64,000 bases of DNA from Pseudomonas vancouverensis (GCF_004348895.1 NZ_RRZK01000009.1:186001-250000), one strand, 5' to 3'. Shown: positions 36,686 through 49,011, counted from the first letter of the stretch. Numbers and translations are program-made. The notes: generated by a model from the sequence alone, not told the origin.

Positions 36686-37888
36686 ATGGCCACTGCCGAC
36701 ACCGCTCCGAACACCGAAAACACCCCGGCCAACCCGAACTCGGGCAAGCGCAAATTCATGCTGTTGATCCTTGCCGCCGCTGTCGTCCTGAGCGGCGCGG
36801 GCGTCTGGGCCTACCACGAGTTTTACGGGCGCTGGAATGAAAGCACCGACGACGCCTACGTCAACGGCAACGTGGTGGAAATCACGCCGCTGGTCACCGG
36901 CACCGTGGTGAGCATCGGCGCCGATGATGGCGATCTGGTGCATGAGGGTCAGGTCCTGGTGAACTTCGACCCGAACGATGCTGAAATCGGCCTGCAAAAC
37001 GCCCAGGCGAATCTGGCCCGTACCGTGCGTCAGGTGCGCGGCCTCTACAGCGATGTCGATGGCATGAAGGCTCAGGTCAACTCGCAGAAGGCCGAAGTGC
37101 AGAAGGCCCAGGACAACTTCAATCGCCGCAAGAACCTCGCCGCCGGTGGCGCGATTTCCCAGGAGGAACTGTCCCACGCCCGCGATGACCTGACCTCGGC
37201 GCAAAACGCCCTGGCCAACGCCCAACAGAAACTCAAGACCAGCAGTGCGCTGGTCGATGACACCGTGGTGTCGTCGCATCCGGACGTCATGGCCGCCGCC
37301 GCACAGCTGCGTCAGGCCTACCTGAACAACTCGCGCAGCGTGCTGATTGCCCCGGTCACCGGTTACGTGGCCAAACGCTCGGTTCAACTGGGCCAGCGGG
37401 TGCAGCCGGGTACGGCGCTGATGGCGGTGATTCCACTGGATCAACTGTGGATCGACGCCAACTTCAAGGAAACCCAACTGCGTGACATGCGCATCGGCCA
37501 GCCGGTGGAAATCGAAACCGACCTCTACGGCAGCGACGTGAAATACAGCGGCACCATCGATAGCCTTGGCGCCGGCACTGGCAGCGCATTCGCCCTGTTG
37601 CCGGCGCAAAACGCCACCGGCAACTGGATCAAGATCGTCCAGCGCGTGCCGGTGCGGATTCACGTCAACGCCGAAGAGTTGGCCAAGCACCCGCTGCGGG
37701 TTGGCCTGTCGACCATGGTGGAGGTGAACCTGCGTGACCAGAGCGGACCGGTCCTGGCGCAGCAACCGCCGCAAAAGGCGTCGTTCAGCACCAACGTTTA
37801 TGACCGTCAGTTGGCCGAGGCTGATGCGATGATCACGCAACTGATCCACGACAACAGTGCAGCGGTCAGCAAGACCGCGAATCGCTGA
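36686..37888 (+). CDS. emrA: HlyD/EmrA-family membrane fusion protein
   Basis: A 400-residue periplasmic adaptor anchored by one N-terminal membrane helix (about residues 24-46). A lipoyl half-motif (STDDAYVNGNVVEITPLVTGTVVSIGADDGDLVHEGQVLVNFDPND) is followed by a helical hairpin at about 95-200 and the second lipoyl half and barrel (NSRSVLIAPVTGYVAKRSVQLGQRVQPGTALMAVIP). This is the EmrA pattern. It should join the EmrB-like pump to the outer membrane factor just upstream. Confidence 0.92.
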   Translation: MATADTAPNTENTPANPNSGKRKFMLLILAAAVVLSGAGVWAYHEFYGRWNESTDDAYVNGNVVEITPLVTGTVVSIGADDGDLVHEGQVLVNFDPNDAEIGLQNAQANLARTVRQVRGLYSDVDGMKAQVNSQKAEVQKAQDNFNRRKNLAAGGAISQEELSHARDDLTSAQNALANAQQKLKTSSALVDDTVVSSHPDVMAAAAQLRQAYLNNSRSVLIAPVTGYVAKRSVQLGQRVQPGTALMAVIPLDQLWIDANFKETQLRDMRIGQPVEIETDLYGSDVKYSGTIDSLGAGTGSAFALLPAQNATGNWIKIVQRVPVRIHVNAEELAKHPLRVGLSTMVEVNLRDQSGPVLAQQPPQKASFSTNVYDRQLAEADAMITQLIHDNSAAVSKTANR

Positions 37889-37911
37889 TTCGTCCCTGTA
37901 GGAGCGGCATT

Positions 37912-38043
37912 TGTGGCGAGGGAGCTCGCTCCCGCTGGGTCGCGAAGCGGCCCCTGGCCCGGCAACCGGGGGTATCAGACTGGACAGGGTTGGCTGGTTT
38001 GCGACTGCTGCGCAGCCGGACGGGAGCAAGCTCCCTCGCCACA
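37912..38043. repeat. 132 bp palindromic repeat, copy 3
   Basis: Starts TGTGGCGAGGGAGCTCGCTC and ends GAGCAAGCTCCCTCGCCACA, with the same internal GTCGCGAAGCGGCCCC and GCTGCGCAGCC elements. It splits the emrA-like and emrB-like genes. A short tail at 38044-38080 contains a partial duplication of the CTCGCCACACAGG end. Confidence 0.85.
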
Positions 38044-38118
38044 CAGGGTCACTCGCCACACAGGTTCGCTCCCGCAGGGGGGGGGGATCTGTGATCATCT
38101 GGCTTCATAGGATTTTCG

Positions 38119-39651
38119 ATGAGCAATAACGCGTCTTTCACGCCGCCCAGCCTGCTGCTCAGCACCATCGGTCTGTCGCTGGCGACTTTCATGCAGGTGC
38201 TCGACACCACCATTGCCAACGTGGCGCTGCCGACCATCTCCGGCAACCTCGGTGTGAGTTCGGAGCAGGGCACCTGGGTCATCACCTCGTTTGCCGTGAG
38301 CAACGCCATTGCCTTGCCGTTGACCGGCTGGCTCAGCCGTCGTTTCGGCGAAGTGAAGCTGTTTGTCTGGGCCACGCTGCTGTTCGTGCTGGCGTCGTTC
38401 CTCTGCGGTATTTCCACCTCCATGCCGGAGCTGGTGGGCTTCCGGGTTCTGCAAGGGGTGGTGGCCGGGCCGTTGTACCCGATGACCCAGACCTTGCTGA
38501 TTGCCGTTTATCCACCGGCGAAACGCGGGCTGGCCCTGGCCTTGCTGGCGATGGTCACGGTGGTCGCGCCGATTGCCGGGCCGATTCTCGGCGGCTGGAT
38601 CACCGACAGTTACAGCTGGCCGTGGATTTTCTTCATCAACGTGCCCATCGGCATCTTCGCGGCCTGGGTGGTCACTCAGCAGATGAAAAAACGCCCGGTG
38701 AGCACCAGTCGCCAGCCTATGGATTACATCGGCCTGATCGCCTTGATCATTGGCGTCGGCGCCTTGCAGATCGTGCTCGACAAGGGCAACGATGCCGACT
38801 GGTTCGAATCGAATTTCATCGTGATCGGTACGGTCATTTCGGTGATCGCCCTGGCGTTCTTCGTGATCTGGGAACTGACCGATGAACACCCGGTGGTCAA
38901 CCTGCGGCTGTTTGCCCATCGCAACTTCCGCTACGGCACCATCGTGCTGATCCTGGGCTACGCCGGGTTCTTCGGGATCAACCTGATCCTGCCGCAGTGG
39001 CTGCAAACGCGATTGGGATATACCGCAACCTGGGCCGGTTTTGCCGTGGCGCCGCTGGGGATTCTGCCGGTACTGATGGCACCGTTTGTCGGCAAGTACG
39101 CACCGAAATTCGACATGCGCGTGCTGGCGGGGGGCGCGTTCCTGGCCATTGGCCTGAGCTGCTTCATGCGCGCCGGCTTCACCAACGAGGTCGACTTCCA
39201 GCACATCGCCATGGTCCAACTGTTCATGGGCATAGGCGTGGCGCTGTTCTTCATGCCGACCCTGACCATCCTCCTGTCGGACCTGCCGCCAAGCCAGATC
39301 GCCGACGGTTCCGGGCTGGCGACTTTCTTGCGGACCTTGGGCGGCAGCTTCGCAGCCTCGCTGACCACCTGGATCTGGATTCGCCGGGCCGACCAGCACC
39401 ACGCCTACCTGACCGAAAGCATCACGCCCTTCGATCCGGCCACCCGCGAGGCGTTGAGCCAACTGGGTGGGGCAGGGGCCAAGGCCTATACGCAGCTGGA
39501 ACAGACGGTGGTCAGCCAGGCGTACATCCTGTCCACGGTGGATTACTTCACCTTGCTGGGCTGGATGTTCATGGGGTTGATACTGATTGTGTGGCTGGCC
39601 AAGCCGCCGTTTACCGCCAAGGCCGGGCCTGCGGCATCCGCGGGGCATTGA
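38119..39651 (+). CDS. emrB: DHA2-family multidrug efflux pump (EmrB-like)
   Basis: A 510-residue major facilitator of the 14-helix DHA2 family. Motif D1 (LDTTIANVALPTISGNLG) is in helix 1 and the SRRFGEVKLFVWATLLFVLASFLCGIS loop follows. The antiporter-type motif C appears as LLAMVTVVAPIAGPILGGWITDSYSWPWIFFINVPIGIF. The C-terminal half carries further conserved glycines. It should drive proton-coupled export through EmrA and the NodT-type channel. A 230-base gap filled mostly with a repeat separates it from emrA, so its expression may partly depend on readthrough. Confidence 0.93.
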   Translation: MSNNASFTPPSLLLSTIGLSLATFMQVLDTTIANVALPTISGNLGVSSEQGTWVITSFAVSNAIALPLTGWLSRRFGEVKLFVWATLLFVLASFLCGISTSMPELVGFRVLQGVVAGPLYPMTQTLLIAVYPPAKRGLALALLAMVTVVAPIAGPILGGWITDSYSWPWIFFINVPIGIFAAWVVTQQMKKRPVSTSRQPMDYIGLIALIIGVGALQIVLDKGNDADWFESNFIVIGTVISVIALAFFVIWELTDEHPVVNLRLFAHRNFRYGTIVLILGYAGFFGINLILPQWLQTRLGYTATWAGFAVAPLGILPVLMAPFVGKYAPKFDMRVLAGGAFLAIGLSCFMRAGFTNEVDFQHIAMVQLFMGIGVALFFMPTLTILLSDLPPSQIADGSGLATFLRTLGGSFAASLTTWIWIRRADQHHAYLTESITPFDPATREALSQLGGAGAKAYTQLEQTVVSQAYILSTVDYFTLLGWMFMGLILIVWLAKPPFTAKAGPAASAGH

Positions 39652-39662
39652 TACAGCTTTTT

Positions 39663-39793
39663 TGTGGCGAGGGAGCTTGCTCCCGTTGGGCTGCGCAGCA
39701 GCCCCAAATCCGGCGATCGAGTCCGACGGGCAGAATCTATAGACAGGTTTGCGACGGCTGTGCCGCCGAGCGGGAGCAAGCTCCCTCGCCACA
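39663..39793. repeat. 132 bp palindromic repeat, copy 4
   Basis: Starts TGTGGCGAGGGAGCTTGCTC and ends GAGCAAGCTCCCTCGCCACA; the internal arms are altered to TGCGCAGCAGCCCC and GGCTGTGCCGCC. It lies between the convergent emrB-like and lpxH genes, where it could act as a transcript end. Confidence 0.85.
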
Positions 39794-39799
39794 AAGAGG

Positions 39800-40549
39800 T
39801 CAGGCGCTCGGCAGTGACAGTTGGGGATTGGAAAAATCAAACGGCGCCAAGGCAAACCCGCTTTCATCCACCTGCAACGCCCAACCCTGGCGATCCCAAT
39901 CCCCCAACACAATGCGCCGGGCCGCCTGCTCGCCCAGCTGCAACTTGTGGATGGCCGGGCGATGGGTGTGCCCGTGAATCAGGGTTTTTACGCCATATTC
40001 CTGCATGATCCGCGGAATCTCTTCAGGCGTGACATCAACGATGTCATTGGCCTTCATCCGCGTTTGCGCCCGGCTTTCACTGCGCAGCTTGCGCGCCAAC
40101 TTGTGGCGGGTGCGCAGCGGCAGGTGGCGCAGGATGAACAGGGTGATCGGGTTGCGCAGGTAGCGTCGCAGCTTCATATAACCGACGTCGCGGGTGCACA
40201 GGCTGTCGCCGTGCATCAATAACACGGGCTCGCCGTTGAACTGCACGACACTCGGGTCTTGCAGCAAGGTGCAGCCAGCCGCTTTGCAGAAGGCTTTGCC
40301 CAGCAGGAAATCGCGATTGCCGTGCATCAGAAAAATGGCCGTGCCGCTGTCGCTGAGTTCGCGCAGGGCCTGGCAGATGGAGCGCTGAAAGGGTGTCATG
40401 GCGTCGTCGCCAATCCACGCTTCGAAAAAGTCGCCCAGAATGTACAACGCACTCGCCGAGCGGGCGCGTCCGGCGAGCAAATCCAGAAACGCCCGGGTAA
40501 TGTCCGGGCGCTCCTCTTCCAGATGTAAATCTGAAATCAGCAGTATCAC
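39800..40549 (-). CDS. lpxH: UDP-2,3-diacylglucosamine diphosphatase
   Basis: A 249-residue calcineurin-like metallophosphoesterase that releases lipid X from UDP-2,3-diacylglucosamine in lipid A synthesis. Metal-binding motifs are all visible: [33 protein letters not shown] and IHGHTHRPA. It begins with GTG at 40549, overlapping the ppiB stop (GTGA), so it is coupled to ppiB. Length matches LpxH (about 240-250). Confidence 0.94.
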   Translation of the reverse strand: MILLISDLHLEEERPDITRAFLDLLAGRARSASALYILGDFFEAWIGDDAMTPFQRSICQALRELSDSGTAIFLMHGNRDFLLGKAFCKAAGCTLLQDPSVVQFNGEPVLLMHGDSLCTRDVGYMKLRRYLRNPITLFILRHLPLRTRHKLARKLRSESRAQTRMKANDIVDVTPEEIPRIMQEYGVKTLIHGHTHRPAIHKLQLGEQAARRIVLGDWDRQGWALQVDESGFALAPFDFSNPQLSLPSA

Positions 40550-41049
40550 TCAATGATCTCGGCTTTCTCGATGATCACGTCGTCTGCTGGTACGTCCTGG
40601 TGGCCGGCCTTGGAGGTGGTCGACACTTTCTTGATGCTGTCTACAACGTCGGTACCGGCGGTCACTTTACCGAATACGGCGTAGCCCCAGCCCTGTACGT
40701 TCTTGCCGCTGTGGTTCAGGAAGCTGTTGTCGGCGACGTTGATGAAGAACTGTGCCGAAGCCGAATGCGGCTCCATGGTGCGGGCCATGGCGATGGTGTA
40801 CTTGTCGTTGGAAAGACCGTTGTCCGCTTCGTTCTGGATGCTTGGACGCTTGTCTTTCTTTTCTTTCATGCCTGGCTCGAAACCGCCGCCCTGGATCATG
40901 AAGTTACCGATGACGCGGTGGAAAACAGTGTTTTCGTAGTGACCGGCCTTTACGTACTCGATGAAGTTGGCCACGGTGATCGGGGCTTTTTCAGCGTTCA
41001 GTTCGATGACGATGTCGCCATGGTTGGTGGTCAGTTTGACTTGAGTCAT
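40546..41049 (-). CDS. ppiB: Cytoplasmic peptidyl-prolyl cis-trans isomerase B (cyclophilin)
   Basis: A 167-residue cyclophilin without a signal peptide, beginning [29 protein letters not shown]. Active-site residues fit the family: [20 protein letters not shown] (Arg and Gln of the catalytic groove), [20 protein letters not shown] and [18 protein letters not shown]. It is first in a two-gene unit with lpxH and is divergent from glnS. Confidence 0.95.
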   Translation of the reverse strand: MTQVKLTTNHGDIVIELNAEKAPITVANFIEYVKAGHYENTVFHRVIGNFMIQGGGFEPGMKEKKDKRPSIQNEADNGLSNDKYTIAMARTMEPHSASAQFFINVADNSFLNHSGKNVQGWGYAVFGKVTAGTDVVDSIKKVSTTSKAGHQDVPADDVIIEKAEIIE

Positions 41050-41301
41050 GATCGGTACTCTTTTTGGGAATTCGTGGGTGTTGGGACATTGGCTCCCGCC
41101 ACCGGTTCAGCCTGTGTTGGCCAAGGTGCGCAGTTTAGCGTGACAGGCGCGAATTTCGAGGCTGTTTTTTCATTTAAAGCCTATTAAATATGACCGTTTA
41201 CAAGGCCCGCTCTGTCAGCTACTTGACAGCATCGGCTATGATAGCGGCTTTGTTTTGTCCGGCCTGCATTACGGCCACGCACTTGTACGTTCAAGGATCC
41301 T

Positions 41302-43002
<1,701 letters not shown>

Positions 43003-43018
43003 TTCAAGGATTTATGAC

Positions 43019-44401
<1,383 letters not shown>

Positions 44402-44417
44402 TGGCCTGAGCCGTTAA

Positions 44418-44450
44418 AAAACAAAACCCGCCAAGTGCGGGTTTTGTTTT
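44418..44450. terminator. Bidirectional terminator between cysS and uppP
   Basis: A 14-base-pair stem (AAAACAAAACCCGC / GCGGGTTTTGTTTT) with a five-base CAAGT loop, flanked by A and T runs on either side. It serves the convergent cysS and uppP genes. Confidence 0.9.
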
Positions 44451-44469
44451 TTCAGGCCAGGCTCAGTGA

Positions 44470-45342
44470 TCAGCCAAGCAGTCCGGTGCTGACCGCGACA
44501 ATCAGGAACACCCCCAGCACGGCGCGATAGATCACGAACGGCCAGGTGGAGAACTTCTCCAGGAAGCGCATCAGGCCCCAGATGGCGAAAAACGCCGAGA
44601 TGCTGGCGATTACCAGGCCGAAAATCAGGTGCGCCCAGGCCTCTGCCGGCAGTTGCGCGTGGAACAACACCCACAGCTCTTTCAAACCGGCCAGGGCGAT
44701 GGCGGGCAAGCCCAGCAGGAAGGAGAAGCGTGCCGCTTCTTCGCGTTTGAAATTGAGGAACAGTGCGGCGGTCAGTGTCGAGCCCGAGCGGGAAACCCCG
44801 GGAATCAGCGCACCCACTTGCGCAATGCCGACGATCAGCGCATCCCGCAGACGCATTTCACCGACGGTGCGGCGATGGCGGCAGCTCAGTTCGGCCGCGG
44901 CCAGCAGCACGGCCATTACCACGCAGGAAATGCCGATCACCATCAAGCCACGCAATGGCGAGTTGCAGGCATTGAGGGTCGAGGACAGGGCCAGACCGGC
45001 AATGCCGATAGGGATTGTTGCCAGAATGATGGCCACCGCCAGCTTGAACCATTGATTGTTGTAATCGCCCTGGCGCACCGCGCCGACACTGCCGGTCACC
45101 ACCTGCCGCACATCCCGCCAGAAGTAACTGACCACCGCCGCCAGCGCGGCCAGTTGCATGGCTGCGGAAAACGCCGAACCGGGATCCGGCCAACCGAGCA
45201 GGGCCGGGATGATGCGCATGTGGGCGGTGGAGGAAACAGGCAGCAACTCGGTGATGCCTTGAATGATGCCCAGGATGCCGATTTGCAGGTAATCGAGCGA
45301 GGCAAAACCGATATCAAGGCCGGTAGAACAGATGTTTGTCAA
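44470..45342 (-). CDS. uppP: Undecaprenyl-diphosphate phosphatase
   Basis: A membrane phosphatase of about 290 residues that recycles the lipid carrier of cell-wall synthesis (BacA/UppP family). The two signature motifs are GIIQGITELLPVSSTAHM and GALIPGVSRSGSTLTAALFLNFKREEAARFSF. About eight membrane helices are predicted. No ATG fits; TTG at 45342 (MTNICSTGLDIGF) has AGGA nine bases upstream and is the likely start, although a longer frame to 45414 exists. Confidence 0.9.
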   Translation of the reverse strand: MTNICSTGLDIGFASLDYLQIGILGIIQGITELLPVSSTAHMRIIPALLGWPDPGSAFSAAMQLAALAAVVSYFWRDVRQVVTGSVGAVRQGDYNNQWFKLAVAIILATIPIGIAGLALSSTLNACNSPLRGLMVIGISCVVMAVLLAAAELSCRHRRTVGEMRLRDALIVGIAQVGALIPGVSRSGSTLTAALFLNFKREEAARFSFLLGLPAIALAGLKELWVLFHAQLPAEAWAHLIFGLVIASISAFFAIWGLMRFLEKFSTWPFVIYRAVLGVFLIVAVSTGLLG

Positions 45343-45533
45343 AGCACTTATCCTGTGAGAATAAGAGGGAGGGAGGTGTTTGGATGGTACTAGCAGGACG
45401 ACAAGCTGAAACATTTCGTCACAGTTTGGCTTGTAAGGTCAATCACAAAAACATTCCAGGAACGACGGTGCGGCGATCCGACTTATTCGCGATGGCGGAT
45501 TAGCAGCCAACCAGGTTGCTGGATTTGATGGCC

Positions 45534-45627
45534 TCATCGCTGGCAAGCCAGCTCCCACAGGGATCAGCTGTGAACACTACGTTCGGGTATCCCACGAACC
45601 CTGTGGGAGCGAGCTTGCTCGCGATGG
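45534..45627. repeat. Inverted pair of REP elements
   Basis: CATCGCTGGCAAGCCAGCTC...CCCACAGGG (45534-45562) faces CCCTGTGGGAGCGAGCTTGCTCGCGATGG (45599-45627). The remaining bases of the 320-base gap between uppP and the regulator gene show no gene. Confidence 0.75.
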
Positions 45628-45662
45628 TCTCAAGCCGGACATGACCGCTGCGGCCTACCGGG

Positions 45663-47510
45663 TCATTCCGCCTGGCGCAAGCGCTTGTACAAGGTATTGC
45701 GACTGACCCCCAGCCGCCGCGCCAGATAGGAAATGTTCCCCCCCGCCGCCTGCAACTGCCGATTCAGATCCTCGGCATCATTCAAATTCACCTGCAAGGT
45801 TTCCGGCGACTCCACCGGCTCCATGTCCAGGTCGACAAAAAAATCATCCGGTAGATGCTCAGGCCGCACCGGCTGCTCTTCGGCCATGGCCAATGCCACT
45901 TGAATCACGCTGCTGACCTGGCGCAAATTCCCCGGCCACGGATGGCGGCTGAACAACGTCAGCACTTCGTTGCTCAACCCGGCCCATTGCGAGGGTTCGC
46001 GGTGCTGTTCCCACAGGCGTTTGAACAATGCTTCCTTGTCACTGCGTTCGCGCAGTGGTGGCAGCTCCAAAGTCAGGCCGCCAATGCGGTAATACAGGTC
46101 TTCGCGAAAGCGCCCCAATTGCACCTGTTCGCGCAGCGAGCGGTTGGTGGCTGAAATGATGCGCAAGTCCACTGGGAACAATTCGCTGCTGCCCACCGGC
46201 TGCACGCAGCGCTCCTGCAATACCCGCAGCAGGCGAGCCTGGGTCGGGAGCGGCATGTCGCCGATCTCGTCGAGGAACAGCGTGCCCTTGTCGGCCTTGC
46301 GGATCAGGCCGATGCTGCCTTTCTGATTGGCCCCGGTGAATGCGCCTTTTTCGTAACCGAACAACTCGGACTCCACCAGTTCGGCGGGAATCGCCGCACA
46401 GTTCACCGCGATGAACGCCTGCTTGCTGCGTGAGCTCGCCTGGTGCAGGGCTTTGACGAACACTTCCTTGCCGACCCCGGTTTCGCCGTGAATCAACAAC
46501 GGAATGTCTTTTTCCAGCAAACGCTCGGCTTGTCGCACGGCCTTCTCCACGCGGCTGTCGCCGAAGTGCAGGCTGCCCAGGCTGATGGGCGCCGGTGCTG
46601 TCACGACCGGTTCGGCACGCTTGGTTTCAGCAAACAGCCGAGCCTGGATCGGCGCCTGTTTCGGTCGCTTCAACAGGCATTGAAAGCGGTTGCGCCCAGA
46701 GGTTTGCAAGGCGAATGGCAGGCCATCAGGCTGGTTCAGCAGCTCCAGTAGGGACACGTTGAACAGGCTTTCCACACTGACCCGCGACAACTTGATGCCC
46801 AGCAGGTTATCGGCGCGGCGATTGGCCGACAGCACCTGGCCGCTCTCGTCAAAGATCAGCAAACCGGCCCACTGACTGTCGAGGTTGTTCAGCCCGGTAT
46901 TGAAAGTCAGCTGGAAATGCTGGCCGTGGAACAGGTTGAGGATCAGCCGGTTTTCCACGGTCTGGCTCATCATCTTGACCATGCCCAGGGTGTGGGAGGG
47001 TGGCAGGTAGCTGTCGCTGGAGACATCGAGCACCGCGATCACCTTGCGCTCGGCATCGAAGATCGGTGCGGCAGAACCGGTCATGAAACGGTTGGCCTTG
47101 AGAAAGTGTTCGTCGTGTTCGATGTGCACCGCTTGCTCGCAGGCCAGGGCGGTGCCGATGGCGTTGGTGCCGCTGCACTGTTCCATCCAGCTGGCCCCGG
47201 CGCTGAAGCCACGGGCCAGTTTCGGCTCGATGAAGCGCTGGGTGCCCCAGGACGTGAGCACTTGGCCCTGGCGGTCGGCGAGCATGATCAGGCAGTTGGA
47301 ATTGCTCAGGATGTTTTCGTAGTAGGGCAGTACTTCCTGGTGAGTGGTTTGCACCAGCGAGTGCTGGCTTTCCAACAGGTGGGCAATGCCGGCCGCGGGC
47401 AACTGATCGAACGCCGGCGTGCTCTGATGACTGAGGCCAAAGGCGCGGCAGCGGGACCAGGAGTCCTGGATGATGGCGTCGTGGGACAGCGGCGAGGCGG
47501 GGGCGGCCAT
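45663..47510 (-). CDS. AcoR-like sigma-54-dependent activator
   Basis: A 615-residue enhancer-binding protein. An N-terminal sensory part (GAF-like, about residues 60-190, with GFSAGASWMEQCSGTNAIGTAL) is followed by a PAS-like segment (LLIFDESGQVLSANRRADNLLG). The AAA+ core has HGETGVGKE (Walker A), GAFTGA (sigma-54 contact) and LFLDEIGDMPL (Walker B). The Fis-type helix-turn-helix is at the C-terminus (NISYLARRLGVSRNTLYKRL). It is divergent from a six-gene ABC importer with a GG-N10-GC promoter, which it probably activates. The signal ligand is unknown. Confidence 0.92.
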   Translation of the reverse strand: MAAPASPLSHDAIIQDSWSRCRAFGLSHQSTPAFDQLPAAGIAHLLESQHSLVQTTHQEVLPYYENILSNSNCLIMLADRQGQVLTSWGTQRFIEPKLARGFSAGASWMEQCSGTNAIGTALACEQAVHIEHDEHFLKANRFMTGSAAPIFDAERKVIAVLDVSSDSYLPPSHTLGMVKMMSQTVENRLILNLFHGQHFQLTFNTGLNNLDSQWAGLLIFDESGQVLSANRRADNLLGIKLSRVSVESLFNVSLLELLNQPDGLPFALQTSGRNRFQCLLKRPKQAPIQARLFAETKRAEPVVTAPAPISLGSLHFGDSRVEKAVRQAERLLEKDIPLLIHGETGVGKEVFVKALHQASSRSKQAFIAVNCAAIPAELVESELFGYEKGAFTGANQKGSIGLIRKADKGTLFLDEIGDMPLPTQARLLRVLQERCVQPVGSSELFPVDLRIISATNRSLREQVQLGRFREDLYYRIGGLTLELPPLRERSDKEALFKRLWEQHREPSQWAGLSNEVLTLFSRHPWPGNLRQVSSVIQVALAMAEEQPVRPEHLPDDFFVDLDMEPVESPETLQVNLNDAEDLNRQLQAAGGNISYLARRLGVSRNTLYKRLRQAE

Positions 47511-47583
47511 GGCAATCAGTCTCTGAAAACAGCGTTTTTATTATTGTTATGAGTACAAACCTTGAAAACTGCGCAGAACCCCT

Positions 47584-47672
47584 GTGGGAGCGAGCTTGCT
47601 CGCGATGGCGGTGTGTCATTTAACTAATGCATCGACTGAACCACCGCTATCGCGAGCAAGCTCGCTCCCACA
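47584..47672. repeat. Inverted REP pair with 31-base arms
   Basis: A 31-base arm (47584-47614, beginning TGTGGGAGCGAGC) and its inverted copy (47642-47672, ending GCTCGCTCCCACA) differ at one position only and surround a 27-base loop. It could form a large cruciform between the regulator gene and the importer's control region. Confidence 0.85.
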
Positions 47673-47722
47673 TTTGATCTTGCGCGTAAATAAAATCACC
47701 GCAAAAAGCATCCGTAGAGTGT

Positions 47723-47801
47723 TGTTCACTATTGTTCATTGTCAATCGGTGAACTGTTCAGTTGTTCATTTCCGATTGTTCATTTGTGTTCAGCAATGAA
47801 C
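47723..47801. promoter_or_regulatory. Array of six TGTTCA sites upstream of the sigma-54 promoter
   Basis: TGTTCA occurs at 47723, 47733, 47755, 47763, 47777 and 47787, six direct copies within 70 bases. Inverse TGAAC sites occur at 47750 and 47797; the last forms GTTCA-GCAA-TGAAC (47788-47801). The cluster lies 56-135 bases before the sigma-54 promoter, where an activator's upstream sites are expected. Binding by the divergent AcoR-like protein is inferred. Confidence 0.65.
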
Positions 47802-47856
47802 GTGACTTCTCAGTCATTTCAACGAATATCGAGCTGAATCAATCGCTTGCAGTTTC

Positions 47857-47872
47857 TGGCACAAATGTCGCT
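47857..47872 (+). promoter_or_regulatory. Sigma-54 promoter of the ABC importer operon
   Basis: TGGCAC-AAATG-TCGCT places GG at 47858 and GC at 47870, the GG-N10-GC arrangement required by sigma-54. It lies 45 bases before the first ATG, beside a gene for a sigma-54 activator. Confidence 0.82.
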
Positions 47873-47916
47873 TTAGAGCCTCGGTCGCTTGACTCCAATA
47901 ATAAAAAGGCCGAGCC

Positions 47917-49011
47917 ATGTCACTCACCCTGGAGCACGTCAGCCGCACCGTCGAGGGCCAGATCTGGATCGACGACGCGAACCTGAGCTTTGAACCCGGT
48001 TCCTTCAATGTGTTGCTGGGCCGCACGCTGTCCGGCAAAACCAGCCTGATGCGGCTGATGGCCGGCCTGGACAAGCCCGACAGCGGCCGCGTCCTGATGA
48101 ACGGCGCCGACGTCACCCAGCGTCCGGTGCGCCTGCGCAACGTGTCGATGGTCTATCAGCAGTTCATCAACTACCCGACCATGACGGTGTTCGAGAACAT
48201 CGCCTCACCACTGCGCCAGGCCGGGATTTCCAACGAACAGATCCACAGCAAAGTGCAGGAAACCGCACGAATGCTGCGCATCGAGAAGTTTCTGCAGCGC
48301 TACCCTCTGGAGCTGTCCGGTGGCCAGCAGCAACGCACGGCCATGGCCCGGGCGTTGGTCAAGGATGCCGAACTGATCCTGTTCGATGAACCGCTGGTCA
48401 ACCTCGATTACAAACTGCGCGAAGAACTGCGCCAGGAAATGCGTGAGCTGTTCAAGGCGCGCCACACCATCGCCATTTATGCCACGACCGAGCCCAATGA
48501 AGCCCTGGCTTTGGGCGGCACCACCACCATTCTTCATGAGGGCCGTGTGATCCAGAGTGGCCCGTCGTCCTCGGTCTACCACCAGCCACAAACCGTGCTG
48601 GCAGCCGAACTGTTTTCCGAGCCGCCGATCAACCTGATGCCCGGACGTATTGCTGGTAACGAGGTGAGTTTTGCCAACTTCGTACATTTTCCGCTGAACG
48701 TCGATTTGCGTCCGGTGGGTGAGGGCGAGTTCCGTTTTGGCGTGCGCCCCAGCCACATCTCTCTGGTGCCGAGCAATGACGATGACCTCGAATTGGCGGT
48801 GACGGTCGAAGTCGCTGAAATCAGCGGCTCGGAAACCTTCCTCCACGTGCGCAACGAGCATTTCCTGCTGGTGCTGCACTTGCCCGGCGTTCATGAATAC
48901 GACGTCGATGCACCGATCCGCATCTACATCCCGACCCATAAACTGTTTGTGTTCGATACCCAGGGGCGTCTTGTACAAGCGCCGGGCCGTCGTGTCGCGA
49001 GGGTTGCCTGA
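47917..49011 (+). CDS. ABC importer ATPase 1 (GlpS-like)
   Basis: A 364-residue MalK-type ATPase with a C-terminal TOBE-like regulatory part. Walker A is GRTLSGKT (residues 35-42), the signature LSGGQ is intact at 133-137 and Walker B is LILFDE (153-158). In the H-loop the usual T-H-D reads T-T-E (Thr191 instead of His), so this subunit lacks the switch histidine. It starts after the sigma-54 promoter and shares one base with the next gene. Gene order matches the GlpSTPQUV glycerol transporter of rhizobia, but the substrate here is not proven. Confidence 0.88.
   Translation: MSLTLEHVSRTVEGQIWIDDANLSFEPGSFNVLLGRTLSGKTSLMRLMAGLDKPDSGRVLMNGADVTQRPVRLRNVSMVYQQFINYPTMTVFENIASPLRQAGISNEQIHSKVQETARMLRIEKFLQRYPLELSGGQQQRTAMARALVKDAELILFDEPLVNLDYKLREELRQEMRELFKARHTIAIYATTEPNEALALGGTTTILHEGRVIQSGPSSSVYHQPQTVLAAELFSEPPINLMPGRIAGNEVSFANFVHFPLNVDLRPVGEGEFRFGVRPSHISLVPSNDDDLELAVTVEVAEISGSETFLHVRNEHFLLVLHLPGVHEYDVDAPIRIYIPTHKLFVFDTQGRLVQAPGRRVARVA

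Noticed and set aside
25646..39793. A composite transposon bounded by the 132 bp repeats
   Set aside because: The four copies are all in the same orientation, are themselves palindromic, have no transposase between them and flank ordinary chromosomal genes.
36071..39912. Two 600-675 codon minus-strand open frames over the efflux genes
   Set aside because: They read through the palindromic repeats and the reverse of clear EmrA, EmrB and NodT-type genes; their translated repeats are only the reversed repeat DNA.
41212..41240. TTGACA followed by TATGAT as the glnS promoter
   Set aside because: The two hexamers are only eight bases apart, too close for a sigma-70 promoter; the inverted repeat CTGTCA-N6-TGACAG was noted but no function can be assigned.
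47584..47672. CRISPR-like repeats or an insertion-sequence end
   Set aside because: Copies are inverted REP pairs rather than evenly spaced direct repeats, and there is no transposase gene or target duplication.
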